A stretch of DNA of 18,670 nucleotides from Candidatus Gastranaerophilales bacterium (GTDB lineage Bacteria > Cyanobacteriota > Vampirovibrionia > Gastranaerophilales > Gastranaerophilaceae), in contig CANQAW010000012.1 in NCBI GenBank assembly GCA_947589525.1, positions 1 to 18,670 of the forward strand. Direction: 5' to 3'. The notes under the pieces were generated by a model, which did not search any database, had not been told where the DNA came from, and saw nothing but the letters and a program-made list of their open reading frames with translations. This document shows positions 7,826 through 16,313 of this stretch, piece after piece. The translations under genes and the position numbers were made by a program. Within the stretch, counting starts at the first letter, position 1. Every line of letters begins with the position of its first letter.

Positions 7826-9973
7826 TTATTTAACATTTGCAAGGTAATCTTTCAGCTCTTTAATTCTTGATGCCGCAAAATTTGTCATTTCGTCTTTTTC
7901 ATTATTTTTAAGCTCTATAAATTTTTCATAGTTTATAACAGCTTCTTTATAGTTTTCCCCGTTGTCCAAATCAACGGCTAAAGAATAATAAGCGTTTGCA
8001 TAAGAAGGATTTTTTGATATTAAGCTTTTATATATTTTTACGGCTTCGTTTGTTTTCTTTAATTCATCCAGGCAAAGCCCTTTATAATAAATTGAATCAA
8101 AATCATTCGGGTTTTTGTTTAGAATTTTGTTAAAAGAAGCAAGCGCCTGCTGGTAATTTCCTGCAGTGTAGACTGCCACTGCTTCGTTTAATTCATTTGT
8201 GTAATAATAATTATCAACATCTTGGGTTAATTTTTGCAAATCTTGATTATTAGGATTGATTTTAAGCGCCTTTTGAGCCATTAATTTAGCGTTGTTGTAA
8301 TCTTCTAAAGAATAATATGCCCATGCGCTGTTTGATAAAAGCTCTGCGTTATCAGGTTCTTGAGCTAACAGTTCAAGGTATATTTTATTTGCGTTATTAT
8401 AATCCTTCATTTCCCAATAAGCACTTGCAATAGCAAGTTTAACTTCTTTTGTTTGGTCATTTATTTTGTTAAAACTTTCTATTGCTTCTTTATACTGCCC
8501 TTGCCGGAATAATTTATAAGCGGTTTCATATTTATAATTTTCATCATAAGATTTTATATTTGTTAAATATTCGTTTAATTTTGGCGAATTAGGAAGATAT
8601 AACAAACCGCTGTGGCAGATTTCGTCTGCTTTATCATACTGTTTTTGTTCAATATAAATTTGAGCAAGATTTATGTAAGTTTCTTCTTTTGAGGGATTTA
8701 ACAGTAACGCTTTTCTGTAGTATTCGACAGCTGCGGGATAATTTTTGTTTTTATGCAGTTCCAAACCTGCGTTAAATTGAGCTTCATAGCTTTTAGGCTC
8801 GGTTTTTGCTTTGGAAATTAAATAATTTTGCAGTTTATCACCGCTGAAATGATTAAAAATAATATCATCATAAGCATTTTTTGCATTTTTATCATTCGGA
8901 TTAATTGAAAGGATTGTTTCATATTGATTTAAAGCTTCATCAAATTTGTTTAAAGACAATAAAGCCTGTGCTTTATAGTTTAAAACGGTTGTATTTTTGG
9001 GGTTTTGCTCTAAAAATTTATTGTAGATATTTATAGCGCCCGAATAATTTTTTTGTTCGTTATAAAGAGAAGCAAGGTTATATAAAATCGTTTCATCCGT
9101 ACTATCCAAGTTATAAGCTTTTAGATATTGCGTTTTTGCTTCTTCATAATTTCCCTGCTTTTGATAAATAGCGCCTAAATTAGCGTAGCTTTGCGCATCT
9201 GAGGGGTTGTTTACAATTCTTTGAAGCCATTTGTTTTCTAAGATTTCCAACAACTCGGGGCTTTTATCTCCGTATTCAAGCGCATAGTTATATTGCTCTA
9301 TACTTGCGTCATAATTTCCGACTTCATCTAAGATTACGCCGTATAAAAAGTGAGTTTGAGCATTTTTGGGGTTAATATCAAGAGCTGTTTTATAGTTGTC
9401 CAGCGCACGGGATTGATTGTTTAAATTTTTATAAATATTTGCAAGGTTTGTGTAAGCTGTTTCTTTTGAAGCTGAATTTACAAGCTGTTGGAAGTCATAA
9501 CCCGAAGCGCCCAGTTCTCCCTGCGCTTTTAAAATTTTTGCTTCTTTTATTTTAGAAGCCGTATCTTGAGGGATAGAGAGCTTTTTTTCAAGCTCATTTA
9601 TTTCTTTAATCGAAGAATTTGCAATAGTCATGAGGGTTTGATTTTGAGTTGTATTCCAGTATTTTGCGTAAAATACGGCGCTTTTTAAGTCTATTAAAGC
9701 TTTTTTATATTCTTTTGCTCCTTTGTAATAATTTGCTCTGGCGCAATAAGCTTGAACCATTGCGCTTTGAGTCATGGAGTCATACGGAGAAAACCTTAAA
9801 ACTTTTTTAAATTCAAGTATGGCGCTTGAATATTGGTCATTTTTAAGATATTCAAGCCCGTTTGAATAGTATGAGCTAAATCTTTGAACATCCTGCTGAG
9901 AAATTTCTCTTGCACAAGCGCAAGAAACGGCAAGCGCTAAACTTAAAGACAAAACTGATAATTTTTTATTCAT
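7826..9973 (-). CDS. Large exported tetratricopeptide-repeat protein
   Basis: A 715-residue protein with a signal peptide (positive MNKK, then hydrophobic 5-17) followed by TPR units along almost the whole length. Units show the typical spacing, with Y/A..LG.IY...G.Y..A and NP[KN] at the turns, for example around 170-240, 260-340, 390-450 and 480-640. The leader could be cut by signal peptidase I after A21 (ACA) or, less typically, lipidated at C18 (AVSC). TPR arrays are protein-interaction scaffolds; in envelopes they often organise secretion or outer-membrane assemblies, but no specific partner is visible. The start is supported by an AAGGGG Shine-Dalgarno sequence about 6 nt upstream, unlike its leaderless-looking neighbours. 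Confidence 0.92.
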   Translation of the reverse strand: MNKKLSVLSLSLALAVSCACAREISQQDVQRFSSYYSNGLEYLKNDQYSSAILEFKKVLRFSPYDSMTQSAMVQAYCARANYYKGAKEYKKALIDLKSAVFYAKYWNTTQNQTLMTIANSSIKEINELEKKLSIPQDTASKIKEAKILKAQGELGASGYDFQQLVNSASKETAYTNLANIYKNLNNQSRALDNYKTALDINPKNAQTHFLYGVILDEVGNYDASIEQYNYALEYGDKSPELLEILENKWLQRIVNNPSDAQSYANLGAIYQKQGNYEEAKTQYLKAYNLDSTDETILYNLASLYNEQKNYSGAINIYNKFLEQNPKNTTVLNYKAQALLSLNKFDEALNQYETILSINPNDKNAKNAYDDIIFNHFSGDKLQNYLISKAKTEPKSYEAQFNAGLELHKNKNYPAAVEYYRKALLLNPSKEETYINLAQIYIEQKQYDKADEICHSGLLYLPNSPKLNEYLTNIKSYDENYKYETAYKLFRQGQYKEAIESFNKINDQTKEVKLAIASAYWEMKDYNNANKIYLELLAQEPDNAELLSNSAWAYYSLEDYNNAKLMAQKALKINPNNQDLQKLTQDVDNYYYTNELNEAVAVYTAGNYQQALASFNKILNKNPNDFDSIYYKGLCLDELKKTNEAVKIYKSLISKNPSYANAYYSLAVDLDNGENYKEAVINYEKFIELKNNEKDEMTNFAASRIKELKDYLANVK

Positions 9974-9997
9974 ATAACCCCTTATAATTTTAAAACA

Positions 9998-10003
9998 ATT
10001 ATA
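9998..10003 (-). promoter_or_regulatory. -10 element of the TPR gene
   Basis: TATAAT on the minus strand, 24 nt upstream of the ATG, with a clear Shine-Dalgarno sequence (AAGGGG) in between. The -35 region (ATTAAA at 17 bp) is poor. It lies in the 143-bp divergent region shared with the SNF2-family gene. Confidence 0.5.
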
Positions 10004-10099
10004 CTACATAATTTTTAAGTTTTAATAGCAAGTATTTCTAATATATTTTATCTATTTTTAATTTTATTATTCTAAAATGTCTTTAAAATTTATCCGCTT

Positions 10100-10105
10100 T
10101 ATAAT
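10100..10105 (+). promoter_or_regulatory. -10 element of the SNF2-family gene
   Basis: A consensus TATAAT whose last base is 11 nt before the ATG. The transcript would have a leader of only about 4-6 nt. No Shine-Dalgarno sequence and no convincing -35 hexamer are visible. Confidence 0.5.
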
Positions 10106-10116
10106 AAAATTGTCTA

Positions 10117-13002
10117 ATGGACAAATACAACAACCTTAGTTTTAAAAAGAACAATATTGAAAAACTGCTTTTGAATTTGGATACTAATCCTTATTCGCAG
10201 AAAAACAAAGATTTCAGATATACTCTTTCTTTAATATATGAGCTTATAGAAGAAGAATTTGCGGATACTTTTGATGCTAAAAATCCGATTTTAAGACAAA
10301 CTCAAATTACTTTAAAACAAGAAAATAATAACGCTTATATTTTCATAACCCCGCCTTATAATTTTGATTATTATTTAAAGCAAAAAGGCTCGCTATACCG
10401 CTTAAGACCCCAGTATGAAGGAGAAAATTACGGCTATAAAATAAGCCTTGATATGTTCTTTGAATATTTTACCGGAGTGGATGAAAATTTAAACATCGAA
10501 GATTGTTCAAAAGAGTATAAGTTTTATTTTCGTCTTTTTCAGTTTGTTAAAAAAGCTGTTGAAAAGTTAAATTTTATCCCTGCCGTTAATTTCAAAAAAG
10601 ATACGTTCAGCGTTTATTGGGAGCCTTATTTACAAAATAAAGATTTTTTGGAAGCTTATTCGATAATTTTAAATAATGATATTTTAGACAAAGAAACAAC
10701 CAAAAAACTGATTGAAAAATATCTGAATTATCTTATTTTTACGTTTTTAGGAGTAAAACACCACCGCTTTAAAGATTTAAAAGCTTCAATTTATCTTGTT
10801 AAAAATAATCTTCAAAAAAGAATTTTAAAAGGAATTGATATAGCGGACGACTTGCAGACTTGGTTTGATGAAATGAGCCTCGGAAGTTATGATATTATTC
10901 CCGTTTTTAATATTGAAAAATTATCCGATGATAAATTTTTGCTTAAAATATTAGCCAAAGATAAAACAAAAGGCGAAATCATTCCTCTTGAAAACTTGGA
11001 TAAAGCTCAAACAATTTTAATTGAAAAACAAATCAACTGGGCGACAAAATATATCGAAGATTTAACCGATGTCACTTTAGAGCTTGATTTAACGGGCGTT
11101 TATAAATTAATTACTCAAATAACTTATTATTTATCCCAAGCAGGCATGGAAGTTAATCTGCCCGAGGGACTTGATAACGTTATTATTCCCCGTGCTTCAA
11201 TTAACGCAACTATTAAAGAAAAACGCCTTAAAGACGTTAAAGAGCTTCTTCAAAATCCTACAGGGTCAACTATTTCGCTTGACGAAATTATGAATTTTAA
11301 AATTGAAGTAGCTCTTGGCGAAAACGAAAAAATTTCGGCGGACGAATTTAGAGAGCTGGCGCGCGACAGCCAAGGTTTGATTAAATATAAAGACAGATAT
11401 ATTTTAATAGACAAAGAAGAAACGGATAAACTTCTTGAAAGACTTAAAAAATCCCCGAATTTAAATGTTAATAAAATGCAGTTACTGCACAACGCTCTAT
11501 CAGGCAAAATTGATGAATACGATTTTGACTATGATGAAGCGTTTGCTCGTGTCATATCTGATTTTACCCGTGTTGAAGATATCGCTTTGCCCAAGAATTT
11601 AAACGGTGAATTAAGAACTTATCAACAAATCGGTTACCGCTGGCTTTATACAAATATTTCAAAGGGTTTTGGCTGTTGTATAGCAGACGATATGGGTTTA
11701 GGTAAAACAATTCAGGTTATAAGTTTAATTTTAAAATTAAAAGAAGAAAAGAAACTGAAAAAACCCGTCCTTGTTATATGCCCCACAACTTTAATGGGGA
11801 ACTGGAAAAGAGAATTAAACACATTTTCTCCGAGCCTTAAAACCCTTATTTATCACGGTTTTAACAGAGAATTTTCAACTTCTTGCGATGTAATTTTAAC
11901 AACTTATGCAATTTTGAGAATTGACCTTGAAAAATTCCAAAAAAACAACTGGGATTTACTTATAATTGATGAAGCTCAAAATATTAAAAACCCCTCAACA
12001 AGCCAAACTCAAGCAATTAAGGCAGTTAAAGCCGATATGAAAGTAGCAATGACGGGTACTCCTGTTGAAAACAGATTATCCGAACTTTGGTCAATTTTTG
12101 ATTTTATAAATAAAGGCTATCTTGGTTCTTTGGTTGATTTTTCAAAGAATTATTCAATTCCGATTGAAAGATTTAAAGAGCTGACAAGAGCGCAAAAACT
12201 TAAAAAAGCAATAAGCCCCTTTATGTTAAGAAGATTGAAAACCGATAAAACAATTATTTCGGATTTACCCGAAAAAATTGTCTTGGATGATTTCTGCTAT
12301 TTAACAAAACCTCAAGTTGCGCTTTACGAGAGAATTTTAAAAGAATCAATGGAAAATATCTCAAAATCCGAAAGTAAAATGAACCGCAGAGGCGCAATTT
12401 TTAAACTTATAACAAACCTAAAACAAGTCTGCAATCACCCTTACCATTATTTAAAATACGGGGATATGTCCGCTAACGCTTCGGGTAAAAGCCAAAAATT
12501 GATTGATATTTTAACAAATATCATTGATAACAACGAAAAAGTTCTTGTTTTCACTCAATATAAAGAAATGGGCACTATTTTAGAACACATAATCGAACAG
12601 GAATTTAACCAAACGCCTTTATTTTTCCACGGCAGTTTGAACGTTAAACAAAGAGAAGAATTAATTAAAAAATTCCAAGAAGATGTTAAAGATAAAATAA
12701 TGATTTTGTCCTTAAAAGCAGGGGGTTTGGGCTTAAATCTTACAAGCGCCACAAATGTTATACACTACGACCTTTGGTGGAATCCTGCGGTTGAAGACCA
12801 AGCAACGGATAGAACCTACCGTATCGGGCAGGATAAAAACGTTATGATACACAGATTTATAACTTTATCCACTTTTGAAGAAAAAATAGATAAAATTATA
12901 AAAGATAAAAGAGAACTCGCAAATACCACGGTTTTTGAAGGCGAAAAGACAATAACGGAATTAACGGACGAAGAAATCTACGAAATATTTTCGCTTGCTT
13001 AA
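10117..13002 (+). CDS. SNF2/Swi2-family DNA-dependent ATPase
   Basis: A 961-residue superfamily 2 motor that translocates on double-stranded DNA and remodels DNA-protein complexes. The C-terminal half holds both ATPase lobes: the Walker A motif DMGLGKT at 525-531, DEAQ at 618-621, TGTPVENRL at 646-654, SLKAGGLGLNL at 865-875, and QATDRTYRIGQ at 895-905 with the arginine finger. Residues about 390-435 (KIEVALG, then EFRELA and IKYKDRYILI) fit the SNF2-associated domain DUF3670. The first 330 residues are divergent and not assigned. It heads a plus-strand run with the dihydrouridine synthase 2 nt downstream. Bacterial members act in transcription recycling or repair; the role here cannot be told. 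Confidence 0.94.
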   Translation: MDKYNNLSFKKNNIEKLLLNLDTNPYSQKNKDFRYTLSLIYELIEEEFADTFDAKNPILRQTQITLKQENNNAYIFITPPYNFDYYLKQKGSLYRLRPQYEGENYGYKISLDMFFEYFTGVDENLNIEDCSKEYKFYFRLFQFVKKAVEKLNFIPAVNFKKDTFSVYWEPYLQNKDFLEAYSIILNNDILDKETTKKLIEKYLNYLIFTFLGVKHHRFKDLKASIYLVKNNLQKRILKGIDIADDLQTWFDEMSLGSYDIIPVFNIEKLSDDKFLLKILAKDKTKGEIIPLENLDKAQTILIEKQINWATKYIEDLTDVTLELDLTGVYKLITQITYYLSQAGMEVNLPEGLDNVIIPRASINATIKEKRLKDVKELLQNPTGSTISLDEIMNFKIEVALGENEKISADEFRELARDSQGLIKYKDRYILIDKEETDKLLERLKKSPNLNVNKMQLLHNALSGKIDEYDFDYDEAFARVISDFTRVEDIALPKNLNGELRTYQQIGYRWLYTNISKGFGCCIADDMGLGKTIQVISLILKLKEEKKLKKPVLVICPTTLMGNWKRELNTFSPSLKTLIYHGFNREFSTSCDVILTTYAILRIDLEKFQKNNWDLLIIDEAQNIKNPSTSQTQAIKAVKADMKVAMTGTPVENRLSELWSIFDFINKGYLGSLVDFSKNYSIPIERFKELTRAQKLKKAISPFMLRRLKTDKTIISDLPEKIVLDDFCYLTKPQVALYERILKESMENISKSESKMNRRGAIFKLITNLKQVCNHPYHYLKYGDMSANASGKSQKLIDILTNIIDNNEKVLVFTQYKEMGTILEHIIEQEFNQTPLFFHGSLNVKQREELIKKFQEDVKDKIMILSLKAGGLGLNLTSATNVIHYDLWWNPAVEDQATDRTYRIGQDKNVMIHRFITLSTFEEKIDKIIKDKRELANTTVFEGEKTITELTDEEIYEIFSLA

Positions 13003-13004
13003 TT

Positions 13005-13973
13005 ATGAAAAAGATTGATATTAAAAAAATAAAAGTCATCCAAGCGCCTCTGGCGGGGATTTCAGATAAAATTTTTCGGGGATTAATTCGAAAATATAAA
13101 TCAAAATGCCTGATGACAACAGAAATGATATCATCCGAAATGCTTTCAAATAACCCTAACGCTAGAATTGTTGAATTTGAGGATTTTGAGTATCCCTTAT
13201 CTTTTCAGCTTGTCGGGCATAAAATTGATAAAATGGTTAAAAGCGCAAAAATTATCGCTCCTTTTGCTTGCGCAATTGATATAAATTGCGGCTGTCCGGT
13301 TAAAAAAGTAGTCGTTTCAGGAGACGGAAGCGCAATGATGAAAACGCCCGAGCTTATTTTTGATATAATTCGTGCAATTAAAGAGGAAGTTGATTTACCC
13401 TTAAGCGTTAAATTCCGTCTTGGGTGGAGTGAAAAGGAAGAAAATTATATAGATTTTGCGCACACCGTAGAATTAGCAGGCGCTGATTTTATAACGCTTC
13501 ATGCCAGAACCCGTTCACAGATGTATCAAGGGCACGCCGATTGGGATAAAATTGCTCTTTTAAAACGGGAAGTAAATATCCCTGTTTTCGCTAACGGCGA
13601 TATTAAAACGCTTGAAGATGCCATTAAATGTTTAGAAATAACTAATTGCGACGGAATTGCAATAGGCAGAGGGATTATGGGAGATTTTACTTTACCTTAT
13701 CGAATTGAACAATATTTTGAGCGTGGTGTTATTATCCCCGCTCCAACTTTGGAAGAAAAAATATCAATGCTAAAAAAACATCTTCAGCAAGAAGTTGATT
13801 ATATGGGAGAAAAAAACGGCGTTAAATTTATGAGAAAATTTTATTCTTATTATATAACGTCTGAAAGAAACGCCTCAAAATATAGATCTGTTTTAGTTCA
13901 GCTTGAAGAACAAAAAGAAATTTTAAAGGTATTAGATGAAATATTATCTCTACATTCTAAAAACGCTCTCTGA
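13005..13973 (+). CDS. dus: tRNA-dihydrouridine synthase (DusB-like)
   Basis: A 322-residue FMN-dependent TIM barrel that reduces uridines in the tRNA D-loop. Key features are QAPLAGISD at 13-21 at the FMN site, QLVGH at 68-72, and DINCGCP at 92-98 with the catalytic cysteine C97. Also present are KFRLGW at 136-141, LHARTR at 165-170, NGDI at 197-200, and GIAIGRG at 217-223, which binds the FMN phosphate. The C-terminal helical domain (about 245-322) is present, so the protein is full length. It starts 2 nt after the SNF2 gene stop and has no good Shine-Dalgarno sequence, which suggests translation by reinitiation. The 3' end overlaps the following gene by 38 nt. Confidence 0.95.
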   Translation: MKKIDIKKIKVIQAPLAGISDKIFRGLIRKYKSKCLMTTEMISSEMLSNNPNARIVEFEDFEYPLSFQLVGHKIDKMVKSAKIIAPFACAIDINCGCPVKKVVVSGDGSAMMKTPELIFDIIRAIKEEVDLPLSVKFRLGWSEKEENYIDFAHTVELAGADFITLHARTRSQMYQGHADWDKIALLKREVNIPVFANGDIKTLEDAIKCLEITNCDGIAIGRGIMGDFTLPYRIEQYFERGVIIPAPTLEEKISMLKKHLQQEVDYMGEKNGVKFMRKFYSYYITSERNASKYRSVLVQLEEQKEILKVLDEILSLHSKNAL

Positions 13974-14223
13974 TACGCTATACACAGGTATTGCATTAGA
14001 CGTTAAAAAAAGATTTGAGCTTCATAAATCAAAAAAAGGCGCAAAATACACAAGTATCTTTGGCGCAGATGAAATTCTTTATTTAGATATTTTTGAAAAT
14101 AAATCGCTTGCTCTAAAAGAAGAATATCGAATTAAAAAAACGCTCAGCAGGGCGCAGAAGTTTGATTTGATAGAAAAAAACAGCAAAAAAACGAAAAAGC
14201 TTCTTAAAGAAGCAGGCTTCTAA
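13936..14223 (+). CDS. GIY-YIG domain protein (UPF0213/YhbQ family)
   Basis: A 95-residue single-domain GIY-YIG protein. The two signature strands read YLYIL (4-8) and LYTGI (15-19). They are followed by the catalytic-type arginine R26 with H30, then KGAKYTS (34-40). E62/E63 and the basic LSRAQK segment complete the family pattern. Length is normal for YhbQ/YazA proteins, which are small nucleases of poorly defined role in DNA or RNA processing. The start is well supported: an AAAGG Shine-Dalgarno sequence sits about 7 nt upstream, inside the dus coding region. The 38-nt overlap with dus is large for neighbouring genes. Confidence 0.92.
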   Translation: MKYYLYILKTLSDTLYTGIALDVKKRFELHKSKKGAKYTSIFGADEILYLDIFENKSLALKEEYRIKKTLSRAQKFDLIEKNSKKTKKLLKEAGF

Positions 14224-14235
14224 GCTTAGATTTTT
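14191..14235. terminator. Possible bidirectional terminator between convergent genes
   Basis: AGAAGC-AG-GCTTCT (14208-14221) is nested inside AAGCTT repeats (around 14198-14227). T-runs follow on both strands: TAGATTTTT on plus, and TTTTTCG then a T-run on minus. The arrangement could end both the GIY-YIG gene and the convergent 470-residue gene. The loop is short and one arm has a bulge, so strength is uncertain. Confidence 0.45.
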
Positions 14236-15646
14236 AAGCGTAAACATAAGGAGGCCCGTTTTTAATTTCTGTCAGAATGTTTTGAGCGTATTGGTTTAAT
14301 TCCTGCGCATTTGCGTTATTTTTGACTTTATAGTCAAATTCTTCAATTAACGGTTCAATTGCGCTTTTTTTCTTGGCTTTAAAGTTTTCTATTTCAATAT
14401 TTACAAGTTTTTTCCTTAAATTAAGCTCGCTTTTCGTGTTTTCTTTTAAAACGGTAATATTTTTAAGAGCGTCAAGCGCTGTTTTTGAGATATAACCGAT
14501 TGAGCTTATCAAAGAAAAAGATAAGAAAAGATATTTGTTAAATTTATTTTCAGGATTTAATATCCAGTTATAAAGGTGACCTCGATTTTCATTAATATAG
14601 CAGTAATATTGAATTTTTCCGCTTGTACCGTAAAGAGCTTTATCGGCGTTTGAAAAAATCCTTGCGCTGTTTATTTCATCTATAAAATCTTTAATTTCTT
14701 GAGGGGTTATGTTTTGAATTTTTGAAACATCTTCTTTAATTGTTTTATCATCCGCTCTTGTTGCAATTAAAACTTCTTTGAGCCTGTGAAGAGCCAGTTT
14801 TTTATCAGAAAGCGAAAAAATTTCCATTTTATCCGAAGTCATTAATTTATCTTTGAATTTTTCTTCATAGGAATTTAGATTTTGCAGAGTTTTTTGATAA
14901 TTTTTAAACACAAAAAATGATAGCGCAACCGTTGTAAGCACTCCAAATGCGCATAAAAGATATTTTTTTATATCTTTTTTTTCGGGTTTTTGTTTATTTC
15001 CTTTAAAATTGATATTTTGTTTATTAAAATAATTCAGAGCTTCATTTTCCATATCTTTTATAACTTTTAATTTGCCCGAGAAAGCGTCTTTTTCAACACT
15101 AATTAAATCTTTTTGAAATTTTTGGTTAATGTCGCATTCTTGTTTTTTAAGATAGATTTCTTTATATCCGTCTACAAAATTTTTAGCGCCCATGGTAAAT
15201 CCTGACATTAATCCGACCCCTATAAAACCTAAAATATTTTTTTTAGAAGGGTCTCGAAGCGCTCTAAACATCGCAAACTCGGGTTCTTCAACAATATTCA
15301 TGTTTCGAGCCAAATCCTCGGGCTGAATTAAATCCGCTTTTTTGGATAAAGAAGAAGAATACCCTCTTAAAATCATACTTATGGCAATTATTGACCCGAC
15401 TACAAGCGCACTTGCTAAAATAAAAGGTTTTAAAGCTTTTTTGAAATTAAATCCTTCTTGTGTTTGAGTTTCTTGTTCTTTTTTATTTACGGCATTTGAA
15501 GAATTTAAAACAACGCTTTGGAGTGTTTTTTTGATGTTATTGTTTAATAAAAATCCTTTTAAATTAGGGTCGTTTAGGGTTTTTTGATTTTTAAAATAAG
15601 GATTATTATCTAAAAAATTATTATATAACTGATTTTGGACATTCAT
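14234..15646 (-). CDS. Hypothetical membrane protein with four hydrophobic segments
   Basis: A 470-residue protein I do not recognise. It has an Asn-rich N terminus, then hydrophobic segments at about 74-93, 138-154, 229-247 and 372-388. Between them lie mostly charged, helix-prone stretches (about 160-210 and 250-330) and a lysine-rich tail helix (about 400-440). A NINFKGNKQ segment (211-219) precedes the third hydrophobic stretch. Four membrane passes would place both ends on the same side. There is no signal peptide and no enzyme motif. It lies 3 nt after the CPHG-motif gene and has only a weak AGAG before the ATG, so it is almost certainly co-expressed with that gene and controlled by the same leader RNA. 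Confidence 0.8.
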   Translation of the reverse strand: MNVQNQLYNNFLDNNPYFKNQKTLNDPNLKGFLLNNNIKKTLQSVVLNSSNAVNKKEQETQTQEGFNFKKALKPFILASALVVGSIIAISMILRGYSSSLSKKADLIQPEDLARNMNIVEEPEFAMFRALRDPSKKNILGFIGVGLMSGFTMGAKNFVDGYKEIYLKKQECDINQKFQKDLISVEKDAFSGKLKVIKDMENEALNYFNKQNINFKGNKQKPEKKDIKKYLLCAFGVLTTVALSFFVFKNYQKTLQNLNSYEEKFKDKLMTSDKMEIFSLSDKKLALHRLKEVLIATRADDKTIKEDVSKIQNITPQEIKDFIDEINSARIFSNADKALYGTSGKIQYYCYINENRGHLYNWILNPENKFNKYLFLSFSLISSIGYISKTALDALKNITVLKENTKSELNLRKKLVNIEIENFKAKKKSAIEPLIEEFDYKVKNNANAQELNQYAQNILTEIKNGPPYVYA

Positions 15647-15649
15647 TTT

Positions 15650-16228
15650 TTATTCTCTTTCTTTATCATTTTGATTTGAACTCCGGGTAAATAAAAGTAA
15701 AACTATTTTTAAGGGCTTTAAAAGGTTTTCTTTTAGCGATTTTTCTTTTTTGTCTTTTTTTATTAATTTCCTTTCTCCTAAAAAAGAGCTTAATTTTTCC
15801 GCAACCGAATTTAAAAAATTAAAAACATTATTTATCGGTTTTAAAACAGTATTTTGAAAAATGTTTTTAAAAATATTTTGAATATTGTTTTTTGCATTAT
15901 TAAAAGTTTTGGAAACGGAAGAAATAAAATTTGATACGGGCTTTAAAAAAGTATTTTGCAAGTGTTTAAAATTATGGGATAATTTTTTATCGGAATGCGA
16001 AAAAAGAGCTTGAAATCTTGCTTTAGAAGCTTCTTTGTTTGCTTGCTTCAGCGCTTTCATTCTGTTCCACTGCGCCAAGCATTCATTATAGCTCATCTCG
16101 CCTTTTTTGCGGGGTTTATTTCTGTCTGATGAAGCGCTTGAACCCATTCCCGAACAGATAGGACAGCTTCCCACGGGAAACCCGTGCGGACATTTGTTAT
16201 TTTGAATTGTTTGCGCGTATGGCTGCAT
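15650..16228 (-). CDS. Hypothetical CPHG zinc-motif protein with LKP repeats
   Basis: A 192-residue protein I do not recognise. The N terminus carries CPHG with CPIC (C13, H15, C22, C25), a compact likely zinc site, then SGMG and a Ser-rich stretch. A segment MSYNECLAQWNRMKALKQA (45-63) follows. Residues 90-180 are basic and amphipathic, with three related units: QNTFLKPVSN (91-100), QNTVLKPINN (125-134), and ENLLKPLKI (167-175). These could be membrane-surface helices. There is no signal peptide. A strong AGGAG Shine-Dalgarno sequence sits about 6 nt upstream of the ATG. It is the first gene after the structured leader and terminator at 16270-16376. Confidence 0.78.
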   Translation of the reverse strand: MQPYAQTIQNNKCPHGFPVGSCPICSGMGSSASSDRNKPRKKGEMSYNECLAQWNRMKALKQANKEASKARFQALFSHSDKKLSHNFKHLQNTFLKPVSNFISSVSKTFNNAKNNIQNIFKNIFQNTVLKPINNVFNFLNSVAEKLSSFLGERKLIKKDKKEKSLKENLLKPLKIVLLLFTRSSNQNDKERE

Positions 16229-16269
16229 TTTTCTCCTGATTTAGAGAGTGCAATTAAATCGGCAAAATA

Positions 16270-16313
16270 CCAAAACAAAAAGCTTTTTCAGGATTTTTCG
16301 TGAAAAACAGCTT
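16270..16313 (-). terminator. Intrinsic terminator in the leader of the CPHG gene
   Basis: On the minus strand AAGCTGTTTTTCA (16301-16313) pairs with TGAAAAAGCTT (16280-16290) over 11 bp with a 2-nt bulge. It is followed by TTTTTGTTTTG. It stands about 50 nt before the start codon of the 192-residue gene. It could serve as a regulated attenuator, as the end of a small RNA, or as the end of the upstream gene's transcript. Confidence 0.8.

Noticed and set aside
16093..16278. 61-codon minus-strand frame covering the leader and start of the CPHG gene
   Set aside because: It runs through the terminator region out of frame with the CPHG gene, which has a strong SD. No protein motif is visible.
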